A stretch of DNA of 64,000 nt from UMGS1696 sp964457685 (GTDB taxonomy: Bacteria; Bacillota; Clostridia; Oscillospirales; CAG-272), in the NCBI GenBank assembly GCA_964457685.1, contig CAYWFS010000002.1, forward strand, positions 7,266-71,265, read 5' to 3'. Shown piece by piece: positions 41,940 through 49,047 of this stretch. The notes below the pieces were generated by a model. That model ran no database searches, was not told where the DNA came from, and saw nothing but the letters and a program-made list of their open reading frames with translations. Numbering within the stretch: the first letter of the stretch is position 1; each line of letters opens with the position of its first letter. Both the position numbers and the translations under genes were made by a program.

Positions 41940-42590
41940 TCAGTTTTTAATAAGTACGGACAGTGCTTTCTTGATTATATCCTCAACAGATTCGCTGAGA
42001 TCTACGTTTTTCATTGCGGCGGCTATTTCGGAGCGTGAATATCCAAGCACCAAAAGAGCGTCACGTGCGTCATCGAGTTTACTTCCGTCAATAGGCACCT
42101 GAATTTCCGCTATATCTTCGCCGCTTTCCGCCGTCATATATTCGGGGAACGATTTTTTTATCTTGTCATTTAAGTCAATCGTAAGTCTTGCGGCAGTTTT
42201 CGGTCCGACTCCGGGTGCCTTTGCTATTCCATTTACGTCATCGTTAAGAACAGCCTGTGCAAGACCTCGTGGTGTGAACCGTGACAAAATTGACATTGCG
42301 GCTTTAGGTCCTATTCCCGAAACGGAGATAAGCAGCTTAAAAATCGCAAGCTCCTCTCGTGAAAAGAAGCCGTAAAGCTCAACTGCATCTTCTCTGACTG
42401 CCATATGCGTAAATATCCGCACCATCTCTCCTGCACAGCTGCTTCCGTCAGGCGAAAACTTCGGAGACGGCAGATGTGACAGAGTGTTTGCGGTAACCGT
42501 AACGTGATACCCTACCCCCGCACACTCGATTATTACCGTACAACGAGTGGCATTTATTTCAAATATTCTTCCGTATAGCGTTTCTATCAT
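41940..42590 (-). CDS. ruvA: Holliday junction DNA helicase subunit RuvA
   Basis: Junction-binding partner of RuvB. The OB-fold begins MIETLYGRIFEI, helix-hairpin-helix motifs are seen in LLISVSGIGPKAAMSIL and IAKAPGVGPKTAARL, and the RuvB-binding third domain is the end with ALLVLGYSRSEIAAAM. The gene overlaps the yfhO-like gene by four bases (ATGA), which implies translational coupling with a membrane protein gene, an unusual pairing for a DNA repair protein. Confidence 0.96.
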   Translation of the reverse strand: MIETLYGRIFEINATRCTVIIECAGVGYHVTVTANTLSHLPSPKFSPDGSSCAGEMVRIFTHMAVREDAVELYGFFSREELAIFKLLISVSGIGPKAAMSILSRFTPRGLAQAVLNDDVNGIAKAPGVGPKTAARLTIDLNDKIKKSFPEYMTAESGEDIAEIQVPIDGSKLDDARDALLVLGYSRSEIAAAMKNVDLSESVEDIIKKALSVLIKN

Positions 42591-45397
42591 AGCATATCTC
42601 CATTATCGTTTTTGTCGCATTCGTCGTTTATTTCTTCGTTTACAATCTCATCGTTGACAATTTCCGAGACTTCTTCCGACTCGATTTTTATCACGCTTTT
42701 CTTTCGTTTTATACAATACTCCGCCGCACAAAGGACAGCGAACAATGCCGTTCCGGAGAGTGACAGAATCAGTCCGTATTTTACGCAGTCGGGTTTGTAC
42801 TCAAACACAAGCTCATGCTCACCTGCGGTTATATCGAATGCGATAAAGGCTTCGTTCAGTGCGGCTCTTTTCTCAACCTCAACTCCGTCAACGTATATTT
42901 TCCATGCGTCATCGTAGGGAATCGTTGTAAATACGGCTTCACTTCCCTCAGGCACGTTTATTGTTCCGTAGATTCTGTCATCTTTTTCGGAATGAGCGTC
43001 CATTGTTCCGTCTTGAAGCTCGCTTATAACGTCGGCAAATTCCTTTTCGTCAAAGTACCAGAAGAATGAGCATCCCGAGCGAATGTACATCTTGCTTTCT
43101 TTCATCACAAGCTCTACCTTTTGCTCACTGCCTATATCGAACGAACCAAGCTCTCTTATCGAGAAATCCTCACCGTCAAAGTATTTGCAAAGCTTTTTTC
43201 CGTTGAGCTTCAAATCCGCATCTCTGGGGTAATCCGATGGGAAATAAACGTACACGGACTTTGTGGACTCTATATCGAGGACATAGGTGAGCTTTGCCGT
43301 GTCACCACTTCCGTCCTTTTCAAAGGCTCTGTGATCTGCCGCAAAGGAAACACTGCATCCGCTTTCCTCTTTATCCTTAATATCTACCTTTGACCATATT
43401 TTTACGTCATGACCTACCATTTCCGAAAGAAGCTCATTCATATATGTGAACGGGTCGGAGTACGAATCATAACCGTCATTCGGCTTATCGTAGTCAAGTG
43501 CGGTTGGGGATACGGCATACGCTATTGACAGTGCATATGGATTTTCGTATATATCAATATCGTCCTCCGTAGAGTCGTAAAGCTCGTACAGATTATGGAT
43601 ATAATTCATAACGGGCTTATCGTCACCCTCGTCTGCCATAACATAGCGAATGTCAAACAGGGCATCTGTTACTGCATTTGCACCCGCATACATACTCCAG
43701 TGCGACATTGATGCATATCCGAATCGTTTTAAGCCTTCAACCGTCTTTGCGTTGAGAGTAGAGGTCGAGTTAGAAAGTCCGTTTATTCCTATTGCGAAAT
43801 TGTCATTCTTTTTTCTGTGAACCAGCTTTTCCGCACGGTAAAACTCATCACCGGTACTTTCCGTAAAGGTCTCTGCCGCTGTCGAATATGTGTCAACCAT
43901 CTGTCTGTACGAGCTTCTTTTTGAATATGACACATCCTCATCAAGGGCATACAGCATAACCACACCGTTTCCGACAGCCTCCGCAAGAACTATACCGCAA
44001 AGAACTCCTGCCGAGACATTTCTTTTAACTCCCGAATCGAGTGAGCGTACATATGACGGCATAACGGCAGAAAACAGTACAAACAGAAGTATACACACCC
44101 AAACACACTGAAAATCGGGGAGATTGTCGTAACCTATCTTAGCAAGGATGACAAGCATTGCACACCATGCTACAGCCGAACAGGTAAACGCTTTGTAACC
44201 TATCTTTTTTATGTTTGCAAAAACATCGACCGCCATGAGTAGCATGAGTGCGGAAAACATATAAGCAAATCTTGCGTTAAGCCAGTTCGGTTCCTGCATA
44301 CCGTGCCATATAATATCAAGCACGCTTAAATTAAAGCTTGCCACAAGCACGAGCATAATGACAGCCATTCCGACTTTTTTTCTTGTCGGTATCTGCTCAC
44401 AGAAGAAATACAGCGGTGCAAGTATCAGCGTAAGAGTTCCGCAGTAATAAAACGGCATTCCACTCGGTCTTACGGTATCATATGAGCCGAAAAATGCCTT
44501 TGTAAGGAGGTCGGCAAAATCAAACAGCTGAGACGGTGTAAAATCGGGTGTGGAAAACTCAAGCTTGCCGAAGCTGAGTGAATAGTATACGGGCAGAATT
44601 ATCACCGCAGACATAACAACGGCAAGAATCGAATAAAAGCCTATTCTGAGAAACGACCTTGCAAAATGTTCTCTTTCCCCTCTCGGATTTCTTTCACTCG
44701 GAGAGAGCATGAAATAACGAACGAAGAACCATATAAGTATGAAAAAGCAGGTCATGTATCCGATATAGAAATTAGACATTATCGAATACACAAGCGAGAT
44801 AACGTAAAGCTTAAACCTTCCATTTGATATAAGCTCATCCACGGCAAGGAGTATCAGCGGAAAAACTATCACGTTATCCATCCACATTACGTTATGCTGA
44901 AGCACTACCACATAGGATGAAAGTGCATACATCGTTGAAAACATGATCCTTTTCGTCACGTTCAGATTTCTCTTTTTTGTAAGCAGATATGAAAACGACA
45001 GTCCCGCACAGCCTGTTTTAAGAACCAGCATAAAATACATGGCTTCCGTTATTGCTTCTTTCGGGAACAGTGCAACCAATAGCGAGAACGGACTCGACAG
45101 ATAATATGCGAATATTCCCATAAATTCACCGCCGGCAGCTCTTTCAAATGTATAAAGAATGCTGTCTCCCGCGGTAAGTATGCTTCTCAGCTTCTCGAAA
45201 TAATAAATATACTGTGCGTTCAAATCAAGTACAAGTACCGAATTTTTCCAAACAGGCCAAACTCCGATAAGCGAGTAGATAAGTATCATCCCGACAAACG
45301 GCACAAAAAACGAAAGCAAAAGAGCCTTTAAATCACGGTGTCTTTTCGCTTTTTCGGGACAGCATGGAAGCATACCGTTTTCCGTAACATCAGTCAT
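42587..45397 (-). CDS. YfhO-family polytopic membrane protein
   Basis: 936-residue integral membrane protein. About a dozen hydrophobic segments fill residues 25-480, then a long extracytoplasmic domain (about 500-880) and one more segment near the end, followed by an acidic tail. The N-terminal pattern GVWPVWKNSVLVLDLNAQYI and FERAAGGEFMGIFAYYLSSP matches YfhO proteins, which glycosylate lipoteichoic acid or transfer sugars from lipid carriers. Exact substrate unknown. It overlaps both DUF951 upstream and ruvA downstream. Confidence 0.9.
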   Translation of the reverse strand: MTDVTENGMLPCCPEKAKRHRDLKALLLSFFVPFVGMILIYSLIGVWPVWKNSVLVLDLNAQYIYYFEKLRSILTAGDSILYTFERAAGGEFMGIFAYYLSSPFSLLVALFPKEAITEAMYFMLVLKTGCAGLSFSYLLTKKRNLNVTKRIMFSTMYALSSYVVVLQHNVMWMDNVIVFPLILLAVDELISNGRFKLYVISLVYSIMSNFYIGYMTCFFILIWFFVRYFMLSPSERNPRGEREHFARSFLRIGFYSILAVVMSAVIILPVYYSLSFGKLEFSTPDFTPSQLFDFADLLTKAFFGSYDTVRPSGMPFYYCGTLTLILAPLYFFCEQIPTRKKVGMAVIMLVLVASFNLSVLDIIWHGMQEPNWLNARFAYMFSALMLLMAVDVFANIKKIGYKAFTCSAVAWCAMLVILAKIGYDNLPDFQCVWVCILLFVLFSAVMPSYVRSLDSGVKRNVSAGVLCGIVLAEAVGNGVVMLYALDEDVSYSKRSSYRQMVDTYSTAAETFTESTGDEFYRAEKLVHRKKNDNFAIGINGLSNSTSTLNAKTVEGLKRFGYASMSHWSMYAGANAVTDALFDIRYVMADEGDDKPVMNYIHNLYELYDSTEDDIDIYENPYALSIAYAVSPTALDYDKPNDGYDSYSDPFTYMNELLSEMVGHDVKIWSKVDIKDKEESGCSVSFAADHRAFEKDGSGDTAKLTYVLDIESTKSVYVYFPSDYPRDADLKLNGKKLCKYFDGEDFSIRELGSFDIGSEQKVELVMKESKMYIRSGCSFFWYFDEKEFADVISELQDGTMDAHSEKDDRIYGTINVPEGSEAVFTTIPYDDAWKIYVDGVEVEKRAALNEAFIAFDITAGEHELVFEYKPDCVKYGLILSLSGTALFAVLCAAEYCIKRKKSVIKIESEEVSEIVNDEIVNEEINDECDKNDNGDML

Positions 45398-45596
45398 TTT
45401 TTTCTTCCTCTGTTTTGATAACCTTTTTTATTGCTTTTTCAAGCTTTTCTCTCGGCAACGTAAGATCCCGTCCGCATTTTTCGCATATCACACGAACATC
45501 ACTGCCGCTTCTGACAACAATAAATACAAATGAGCCGCAGGGGTGCTTTTTTTTCAGTTCCAGCTTATCTCCTGCGGAAAATTTGGGGATATTCAT
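45390..45596 (-). CDS. DUF951 family small protein
   Basis: 68 residues with a conserved pattern GDKLELKKKHPCGSFVFIVV and a CEKCGR knuckle; together with the CG in HPCG this suggests a small zinc- or nucleic-acid-binding beta-barrel, as proposed for DUF951/YyzM. Function unknown. GGAGGG lies 4 bases before ATG 45596. The end overlaps yfhO by 8 bases, so it heads the operon DUF951-yfhO-ruvA-ruvB. Confidence 0.88.
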   Translation of the reverse strand: MNIPKFSAGDKLELKKKHPCGSFVFIVVRSGSDVRVICEKCGRDLTLPREKLEKAIKKVIKTEEEKND

Positions 45597-45628
45597 TTTT
45601 CCCTCCGTTATCCGTTTTTTCTTACAAT

Positions 45629-45657
45629 ATTATAGCATGATTTTCACGTTTTGTAAA
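45629..45657 (-). promoter_or_regulatory. Sigma-A promoter of the DUF951-ruvB operon
   Basis: TTTACA (45652-45657) and TATAAT (45629-45634) on the minus strand, 17-base spacer. No LexA box of the GAACnnnnGTTC type overlaps it, so ruvAB here does not look SOS-controlled from this promoter. Confidence 0.75.
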
Positions 45658-45759
45658 TAGAAGTTCAATCTTGCAAGAATATTTGTTTTATCACAGCTAT
45701 TAATACCCTGTCCGTCAAGTCTTTACAAATCGGATATACAAAATTAACCCATACTAATC

Positions 45760-45788
45760 TTGATTTAATATATCTTCCATGATATAAT
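45760..45788 (+). promoter_or_regulatory. Sigma-A promoter of the DtxR-family regulator
   Basis: TTGATT (45760-45765) and TATAAT (45783-45788) with a 17-base spacer, 31 bases before the ATG. Confidence 0.7.
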
Positions 45789-45818
45789 AGGTATATCACA
45801 ACACAGCGAGGTTTAAAT

Positions 45819-46187
45819 ATGGCATTACAGGAATCGGGGCAGATGTACCTCGAAACAATATATATCCTCAGTAAAACAAGCAACAGCGTTCGTTCCATTG
45901 ACGTAAGCGAATACATGAATTTTTCAAAGCCCAGTGTCAGCCGTGCTATCGGTCTTTTAAAGGACGGCGGCTACATTACGGTCGATCATGATGGTTTTAT
46001 TACTCTGACCGAGGTCGGAATTGAGCTTTCCGAGAAGATATACGAGCGTCACACTATCCTTACGGAATGTCTTACAAGGCTTGGTGTTGACCCTGAAATT
46101 GCGGCACATGATGCTTGCAAGATAGAGCATATCATAAGCGACGAGACTTTCGGTGCGATAAAGGAACACATGAAAAAATACAACTGA
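45819..46187 (+). CDS. DtxR/MntR-family metal-dependent regulator, short form
   Basis: 122 residues: an N-terminal winged helix (recognition region NFSKPSVSRAIGLLKDGGYI) and a metal-binding dimerisation helix pair, without the C-terminal SH3-like domain. Candidate metal ligands are Met9, His78, Cys100, Glu103 and His104. Met and Cys at these places correspond to Met10 and Cys102 of DtxR, whereas MntR has Asp8 and Glu99, so iron sensing looks more likely than manganese. It has a GAGG ribosome site and stands alone; no transporter gene is adjacent. It ends at a compound terminator shared with the convergent lipoprotein gene. Confidence 0.9.
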   Translation: MALQESGQMYLETIYILSKTSNSVRSIDVSEYMNFSKPSVSRAIGLLKDGGYITVDHDGFITLTEVGIELSEKIYERHTILTECLTRLGVDPEIAAHDACKIEHIISDETFGAIKEHMKKYN

Positions 46188-46190
46188 ATA

Positions 46191-46290
46191 AAAACAGTGT
46201 CAAAAAATGAACCGACCCCAAAAGTCAGAAAAAAATCTAACTTTTGTGAGGTCGGTTTATCGTTTCTCCGTATTCAGACACGGTTTTTAA
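46191..46290. terminator. Compound bidirectional terminator between regulator and lipoprotein genes
   Basis: Outer arms AAAACaGTGTC (46191-46201) and GACACgGTTTT (46277-46287) pair except for one A-G mismatch and end in a T-run; the palindromic element copy B fills the loop. The right arm overlaps the stop of the lipoprotein gene. Confidence 0.75.
46208..46259. repeat. Palindromic intergenic element, copy B
   Basis: TGAACCGACC (46208-46217) pairs with GGTCGGTTTA (46250-46259; one mismatch), and AAAAGTCAGA pairs with TCTAACTTTT inside with one mismatch. Same design and mostly the same sequence as copy A at 25337-25390. Confidence 0.8.
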
Positions 46291-47531
46291 TTATATATTA
46301 TTTTATAAAGGGCGAGCTTGGACGGTGCAGGATATCTTTCGTCTCCAACATAGTATTTTATACCGATATAATCACCGGAATACGACATAATAGAACTTCC
46401 TTTCAGTTCACAATTCAACTTATATATTACAAGCTTATCATCTACTCGGCGAAAGATAGCTCTAGATTTGTCATACTTTCCAAGCAAGCTTTTTCGTTCG
46501 ACATTTTGGAAATCATCCCTCAAATAACATTTTAACGTTTCACCTATTGCTGTTCCATCCGAAAGACTAAACGGGACAATCGTATCAGCCAATGTCTCAA
46601 ACCATATTACATCATCACATATTATCATGTCCCAAATGCCATAACTTCTACTGCCATCTGAACTTGCTTCATCTATCACATCATTGTCTAACGCTATCGT
46701 TCTGAGAAATTCTCCATCAGCATTTATTACGTCGATTCTGTATTCCCCCTCCTTCATCAGGCAGTAAATTTCCCCGTTATATGCCCGTGCCGAAGATATT
46801 ATTTCGCCGATACTTCCTTCCTCCTCCCTTATTTGGTTTGTTTCAAATATGACTTTTGTTTCCCGGGTGTATAAGTCATATAGAGTTACTGTGTATTTGT
46901 ATTTGTATCCATACTCTATCTGATGAGGTTCAAAAACCACGAGATGACTGTCATCAAGCACTGATATATACTGGAAAGGAAGTCCGGTATCATTGCTGTA
47001 AACCTCCGTAATTCCCACGTTTTCTATATCAATCTTAAACAAGGCTGCGTCCCATGTTGTATAAACACACCCGTCAGGTGCAAAAAGTATGTCTCCGCTT
47101 GAGGTATTTGGGTTGTATATAGTGCCGATTGATTTATGCTCCTTGGTTTTAATATCGTAAACAAAATATTCATCGTCTACAGTGTATGCGGTGTTTTTCT
47201 CGTTGATTGGAGTATAATGCTCCTTAGCATAAAGTATGCAATCGTCAAGGAGCATTTGAACAGCACAGTATTCATCCAAATCAATTTCAGCAAACAATTC
47301 AAGCTCTACGGCATTTTCATCTGCTATTATGTAATTAGTGTATTCATTCTCTGTTTCTACGCTCACCTCCTCCGATTCATCGTATATCTCGTTTTCTTCG
47401 TTTTTCGAGATTGATTCAATGTTTACTGACGATTCTTCATTTACCTCACCCGAACAACCGCAAATAACGAAACACAGTAAAAGCAAGGAAAGAGTAAATT
47501 TTAGAATAGCAATTGAAGTTGTTGTTCTCAT
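46287..47531 (-). CDS. Predicted lipoprotein with beta-propeller-like repeats, unknown function
   Basis: Not a named family that I recognise. The 414 residues begin with a signal peptide and a lipobox-like ICGC, so the mature protein is anchored to the outer face of the membrane. An acidic linker follows (about residues 25-65, Glu/Ser-rich), then a run of beta-rich repeats of the form YxVDDEYFVYDIKTKEHKSI, LYDLYTRETKVIF and FRRVDDKLVIYKL, like WD/DUF5050-type propeller blades. ATG 47531 is preceded by GGTGG; a start nine codons earlier is possible. It lies 2 bases behind the C39-like gene and is surely co-expressed with it. Base composition is AT-richer than the neighbours. Confidence 0.75.
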   Translation of the reverse strand: MRTTTSIAILKFTLSLLLLCFVICGCSGEVNEESSVNIESISKNEENEIYDESEEVSVETENEYTNYIIADENAVELELFAEIDLDEYCAVQMLLDDCILYAKEHYTPINEKNTAYTVDDEYFVYDIKTKEHKSIGTIYNPNTSSGDILFAPDGCVYTTWDAALFKIDIENVGITEVYSNDTGLPFQYISVLDDSHLVVFEPHQIEYGYKYKYTVTLYDLYTRETKVIFETNQIREEEGSIGEIISSARAYNGEIYCLMKEGEYRIDVINADGEFLRTIALDNDVIDEASSDGSRSYGIWDMIICDDVIWFETLADTIVPFSLSDGTAIGETLKCYLRDDFQNVERKSLLGKYDKSRAIFRRVDDKLVIYKLNCELKGSSIMSYSGDYIGIKYYVGDERYPAPSKLALYKIIYN

Positions 47532-47533
47532 AC

Positions 47534-48508
47534 TTACCACCAATATCCTCCAAACCAATGGTCCATTATTACTTTATAAACAACACCTGATGACTTTGAA
47601 TATGTTCCGTCCGGGTATTCAGTTGTTTCCCATGTTATATACGGATCTGTAAGTGTAATCGTACACTCATTACCGCTCTTTTTTATCCCCGATACATTCA
47701 GAAAATGTCCTTTTGAAGAATACGCCCAATTTTCATCTTCCTCTATATCTATTTCCTCTGTATATATTTTCGCTGTATTTATTCTTATAATAGGCGGACC
47801 GTAATATTTACACGCTGTTCTAAACGAAAGAATCATATCTTCCTCGTCTTCGGGATGTTCTTCCGCATATTCCGGTTTATCGGGAATATATGAATTTATA
47901 TATTTTATCATATAGCTTGCGTCCGGAAGCCCAATCTCTGCCGTAACCCCTAAATCGCTTGCAATTTGAGACTGACTCGGCACATTACTTACCTCATAGA
48001 ACAACAATGTTTGTCTCGTGGTTGCAGGAGCACAGTAATAGTACGTCTCTTGCTCACAAAACGGCACATCTAAAGTATATTTATAGTCCGCAGCTCTTTC
48101 ATTTGCAGCATTTATTTTTGCAAGCAGTTTTTCTTTCAGAAGTTCCTTTTGTTTTTCAGTATATTCATCACTTTCCTCAATCTCGGCAAGTCTTTCGTAT
48201 ACGCTCTTAACTTCGACTTCGTGAGGAATCTCACCATCACCTTGCATAATACCGTCAGTCGCATCTCTTTCATTTGCAACATCTATTTTTGCAAGCAGTT
48301 TTTCTTTCAGAAGTTCCTTTTGTTTTTCAGTATATTCATCACTTTCCTCAATCTCGGCAAGTCTTTCGTATACGCTCTTAACTTCGACTTCGTGAGGAAT
48401 CTCACCATCACCTTGCATAATACCGTCAGTCGCAACTATCGCACCTACAGCACCTTGAACAACAAGAACAGAGAATAAAACGCATAATAATTTTTTATTG
48501 ATTTTCAT
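47534..48508 (-). CDS. Secreted C39-like cysteine peptidase domain protein with duplicated helical repeat
   Basis: 324 residues. A signal peptide (about 1-25) is followed by two nearly identical 57-residue units (26-82 and 83-139; KSVYERLAEIEESDEYTEKQ in each), predicted helical and strongly charged, then a C39_2-type papain-like domain. Candidate catalytic residues are Cys159 in TYYYCAPATTRQ, His268 in SKGHFLNVSG and Asp288 in LTDPY. No transmembrane or ABC part is present, so this is not a bacteriocin exporter. AAAGGAG precedes ATG 48508. It is paired with the lipoprotein gene and preceded by a gap of N; its leader contains a promoter and a terminator-like hairpin. Substrate unknown. Confidence 0.82.
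   Translation of the reverse strand: MKINKKLLCVLFSVLVVQGAVGAIVATDGIMQGDGEIPHEVEVKSVYERLAEIEESDEYTEKQKELLKEKLLAKIDVANERDATDGIMQGDGEIPHEVEVKSVYERLAEIEESDEYTEKQKELLKEKLLAKINAANERAADYKYTLDVPFCEQETYYYCAPATTRQTLLFYEVSNVPSQSQIASDLGVTAEIGLPDASYMIKYINSYIPDKPEYAEEHPEDEEDMILSFRTACKYYGPPIIRINTAKIYTEEIDIEEDENWAYSSKGHFLNVSGIKKSGNECTITLTDPYITWETTEYPDGTYSKSSGVVYKVIMDHWFGGYWW
48092..48433. repeat. Tandem duplication of 171 bases inside the C39-like gene
   Basis: Two in-frame units of 171 bases (57 codons) differ at only a few positions, coding for KIDVANERD versus KINAANERA at their ends. The near identity at DNA level indicates a recent duplication, possibly variable in copy number. Confidence 0.92.
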
Positions 48509-48546
48509 AATTTAACTCCTTTTACTGAAATATCGTCATTTGGCTT
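48492..48546. repeat. 55-base direct repeat, left copy, abutting the N gap
   Basis: Identical to 48647-48701 and ends exactly at the first N. It carries the ribosome site and first codons of the C39-like gene. See the assembly-gap entry. Confidence 0.95.
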
Positions 48547-48646
48547 NNNNNNNNNNNNNNNNNNNNNNNNNNNNNNNNNNNNNNNNNNNNNNNNNNNNNN
48601 NNNNNNNNNNNNNNNNNNNNNNNNNNNNNNNNNNNNNNNNNNNNNN
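48547..48646. other. Assembly gap of 100 N, probably an artefact
   Basis: Exactly 100 N. The 55 bases on each side (48492-48546 and 48647-48701) are identical and touch the gap at both ends. An exact overlap of 55 is what two contigs from a k=55 de Bruijn assembly would share, so the true sequence may have no gap and only one copy of the 55-mer. Confidence 0.9.
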
Positions 48647-48701
48647 TTTTTATTGATTTTCATAATTTAACTCCTTTTACTGAAATATCGTCATTTGGCT
48701 T
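48647..48701. repeat. 55-base direct repeat, right copy, abutting the N gap
   Basis: Identical to 48492-48546 and begins right after the last N. Confidence 0.95.
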
Positions 48702-48716
48702 ATATTCGTTTTTCGT

Positions 48717-48765
48717 TAAATTAAAAAGCACATATGTCGATACTGTTTTCAGCCGTCATATGTGC
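48717..48765 (-). terminator. Intrinsic terminator in the leader of the C39-like gene
   Basis: On the minus strand GCACATATG (48757-48765) pairs perfectly with CATATGTGC (48728-48736), extended by CG/CG after one mismatch, and is followed by TTTTTAATTT. It would stop transcription before the C39-like gene unless relieved. Confidence 0.7.
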
Positions 48766-48909
48766 CTTTGCAAAATACGTTTCATGGGATATGATATACA
48801 CGTCATAAACGTCTTATGCTCATGCGTTGCTCTCTGACGGCACACAAAATATCTGCCGAATGATACCATATCTCGTTCACATCCTTTCAAGAAAATCAAA
48901 CTTTTATCT
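48718..48909 (-). ncRNA. Candidate structured leader or small RNA (about 190 nt)
   Basis: The minus-strand transcript from the strong promoter at 48916-48945 would run about 190 bases to an intrinsic terminator at 48717-48765, before reaching the C39-like gene. Within it are a CGGCA/TGCCG hairpin, an ACGTTT/AAACGT pairing and GATATG/CATATC. No standard riboswitch core (T-box, SAM, c-di-GMP, purine) is recognised. A 25-codon open frame from GTG (VNEIWYHSADIL...) occurs in it, so a leader-peptide attenuator is another reading. The 48509-49047 stretch holds no other gene. Confidence 0.4.
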
Positions 48910-48915
48910 GATTTC

Positions 48916-48945
48916 ATTATACCAAACATTTTTATGAGTTGTCAA
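48916..48945 (-). promoter_or_regulatory. Strong sigma-A promoter upstream of the C39-like gene
   Basis: Consensus TTGACA (48940-48945) and TATAAT (48916-48921) on the minus strand, 18-base spacer. Directly upstream lies an A-rich tandem repeat that could act as an UP element. Confidence 0.82.
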
Positions 48946-48949
48946 CAGT

Positions 48950-48989
48950 TTTTTGTAGGTTTTTAATAGTTTTTGTAGGTTTTTAATAG
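48950..48989. repeat. 20-base AT-rich tandem repeat, two units
   Basis: TTTTGTAGGTTTTTAATAG occurs at 48951-48969 and again at 48971-48989. On the minus strand it is A-rich and sits just upstream of a -35 box, the position of UP elements. Confidence 0.85.
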
Positions 48990-48997
48990 ATTTTTTC

Positions 48998-49043
48998 AAT
49001 AAAGAAAGACTCCGTTTTCCGAGTGAAAATGAAGTCTTTTTTG
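48998..49043. terminator. Hairpin terminator behind hydF
   Basis: GACT-c-CGTTTTC pairs with GAAAATG-a-AGTC (one mismatch and one wobble), with flanking A/T extension. The best T-run follows on the plus strand; the minus-strand U-tract (TCTTTCTTTATT) is interrupted. It is well placed to end the hyd operon. Confidence 0.65.
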
Positions 49044-49047
49044 TATT

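Noticed and set aside
47534..48508. Bacteriocin ABC exporter peptidase (C39)
   Set aside because: Only a stand-alone secreted C39_2-like domain is present, without ABC or membrane domains and without a GG-leader peptide gene nearby.
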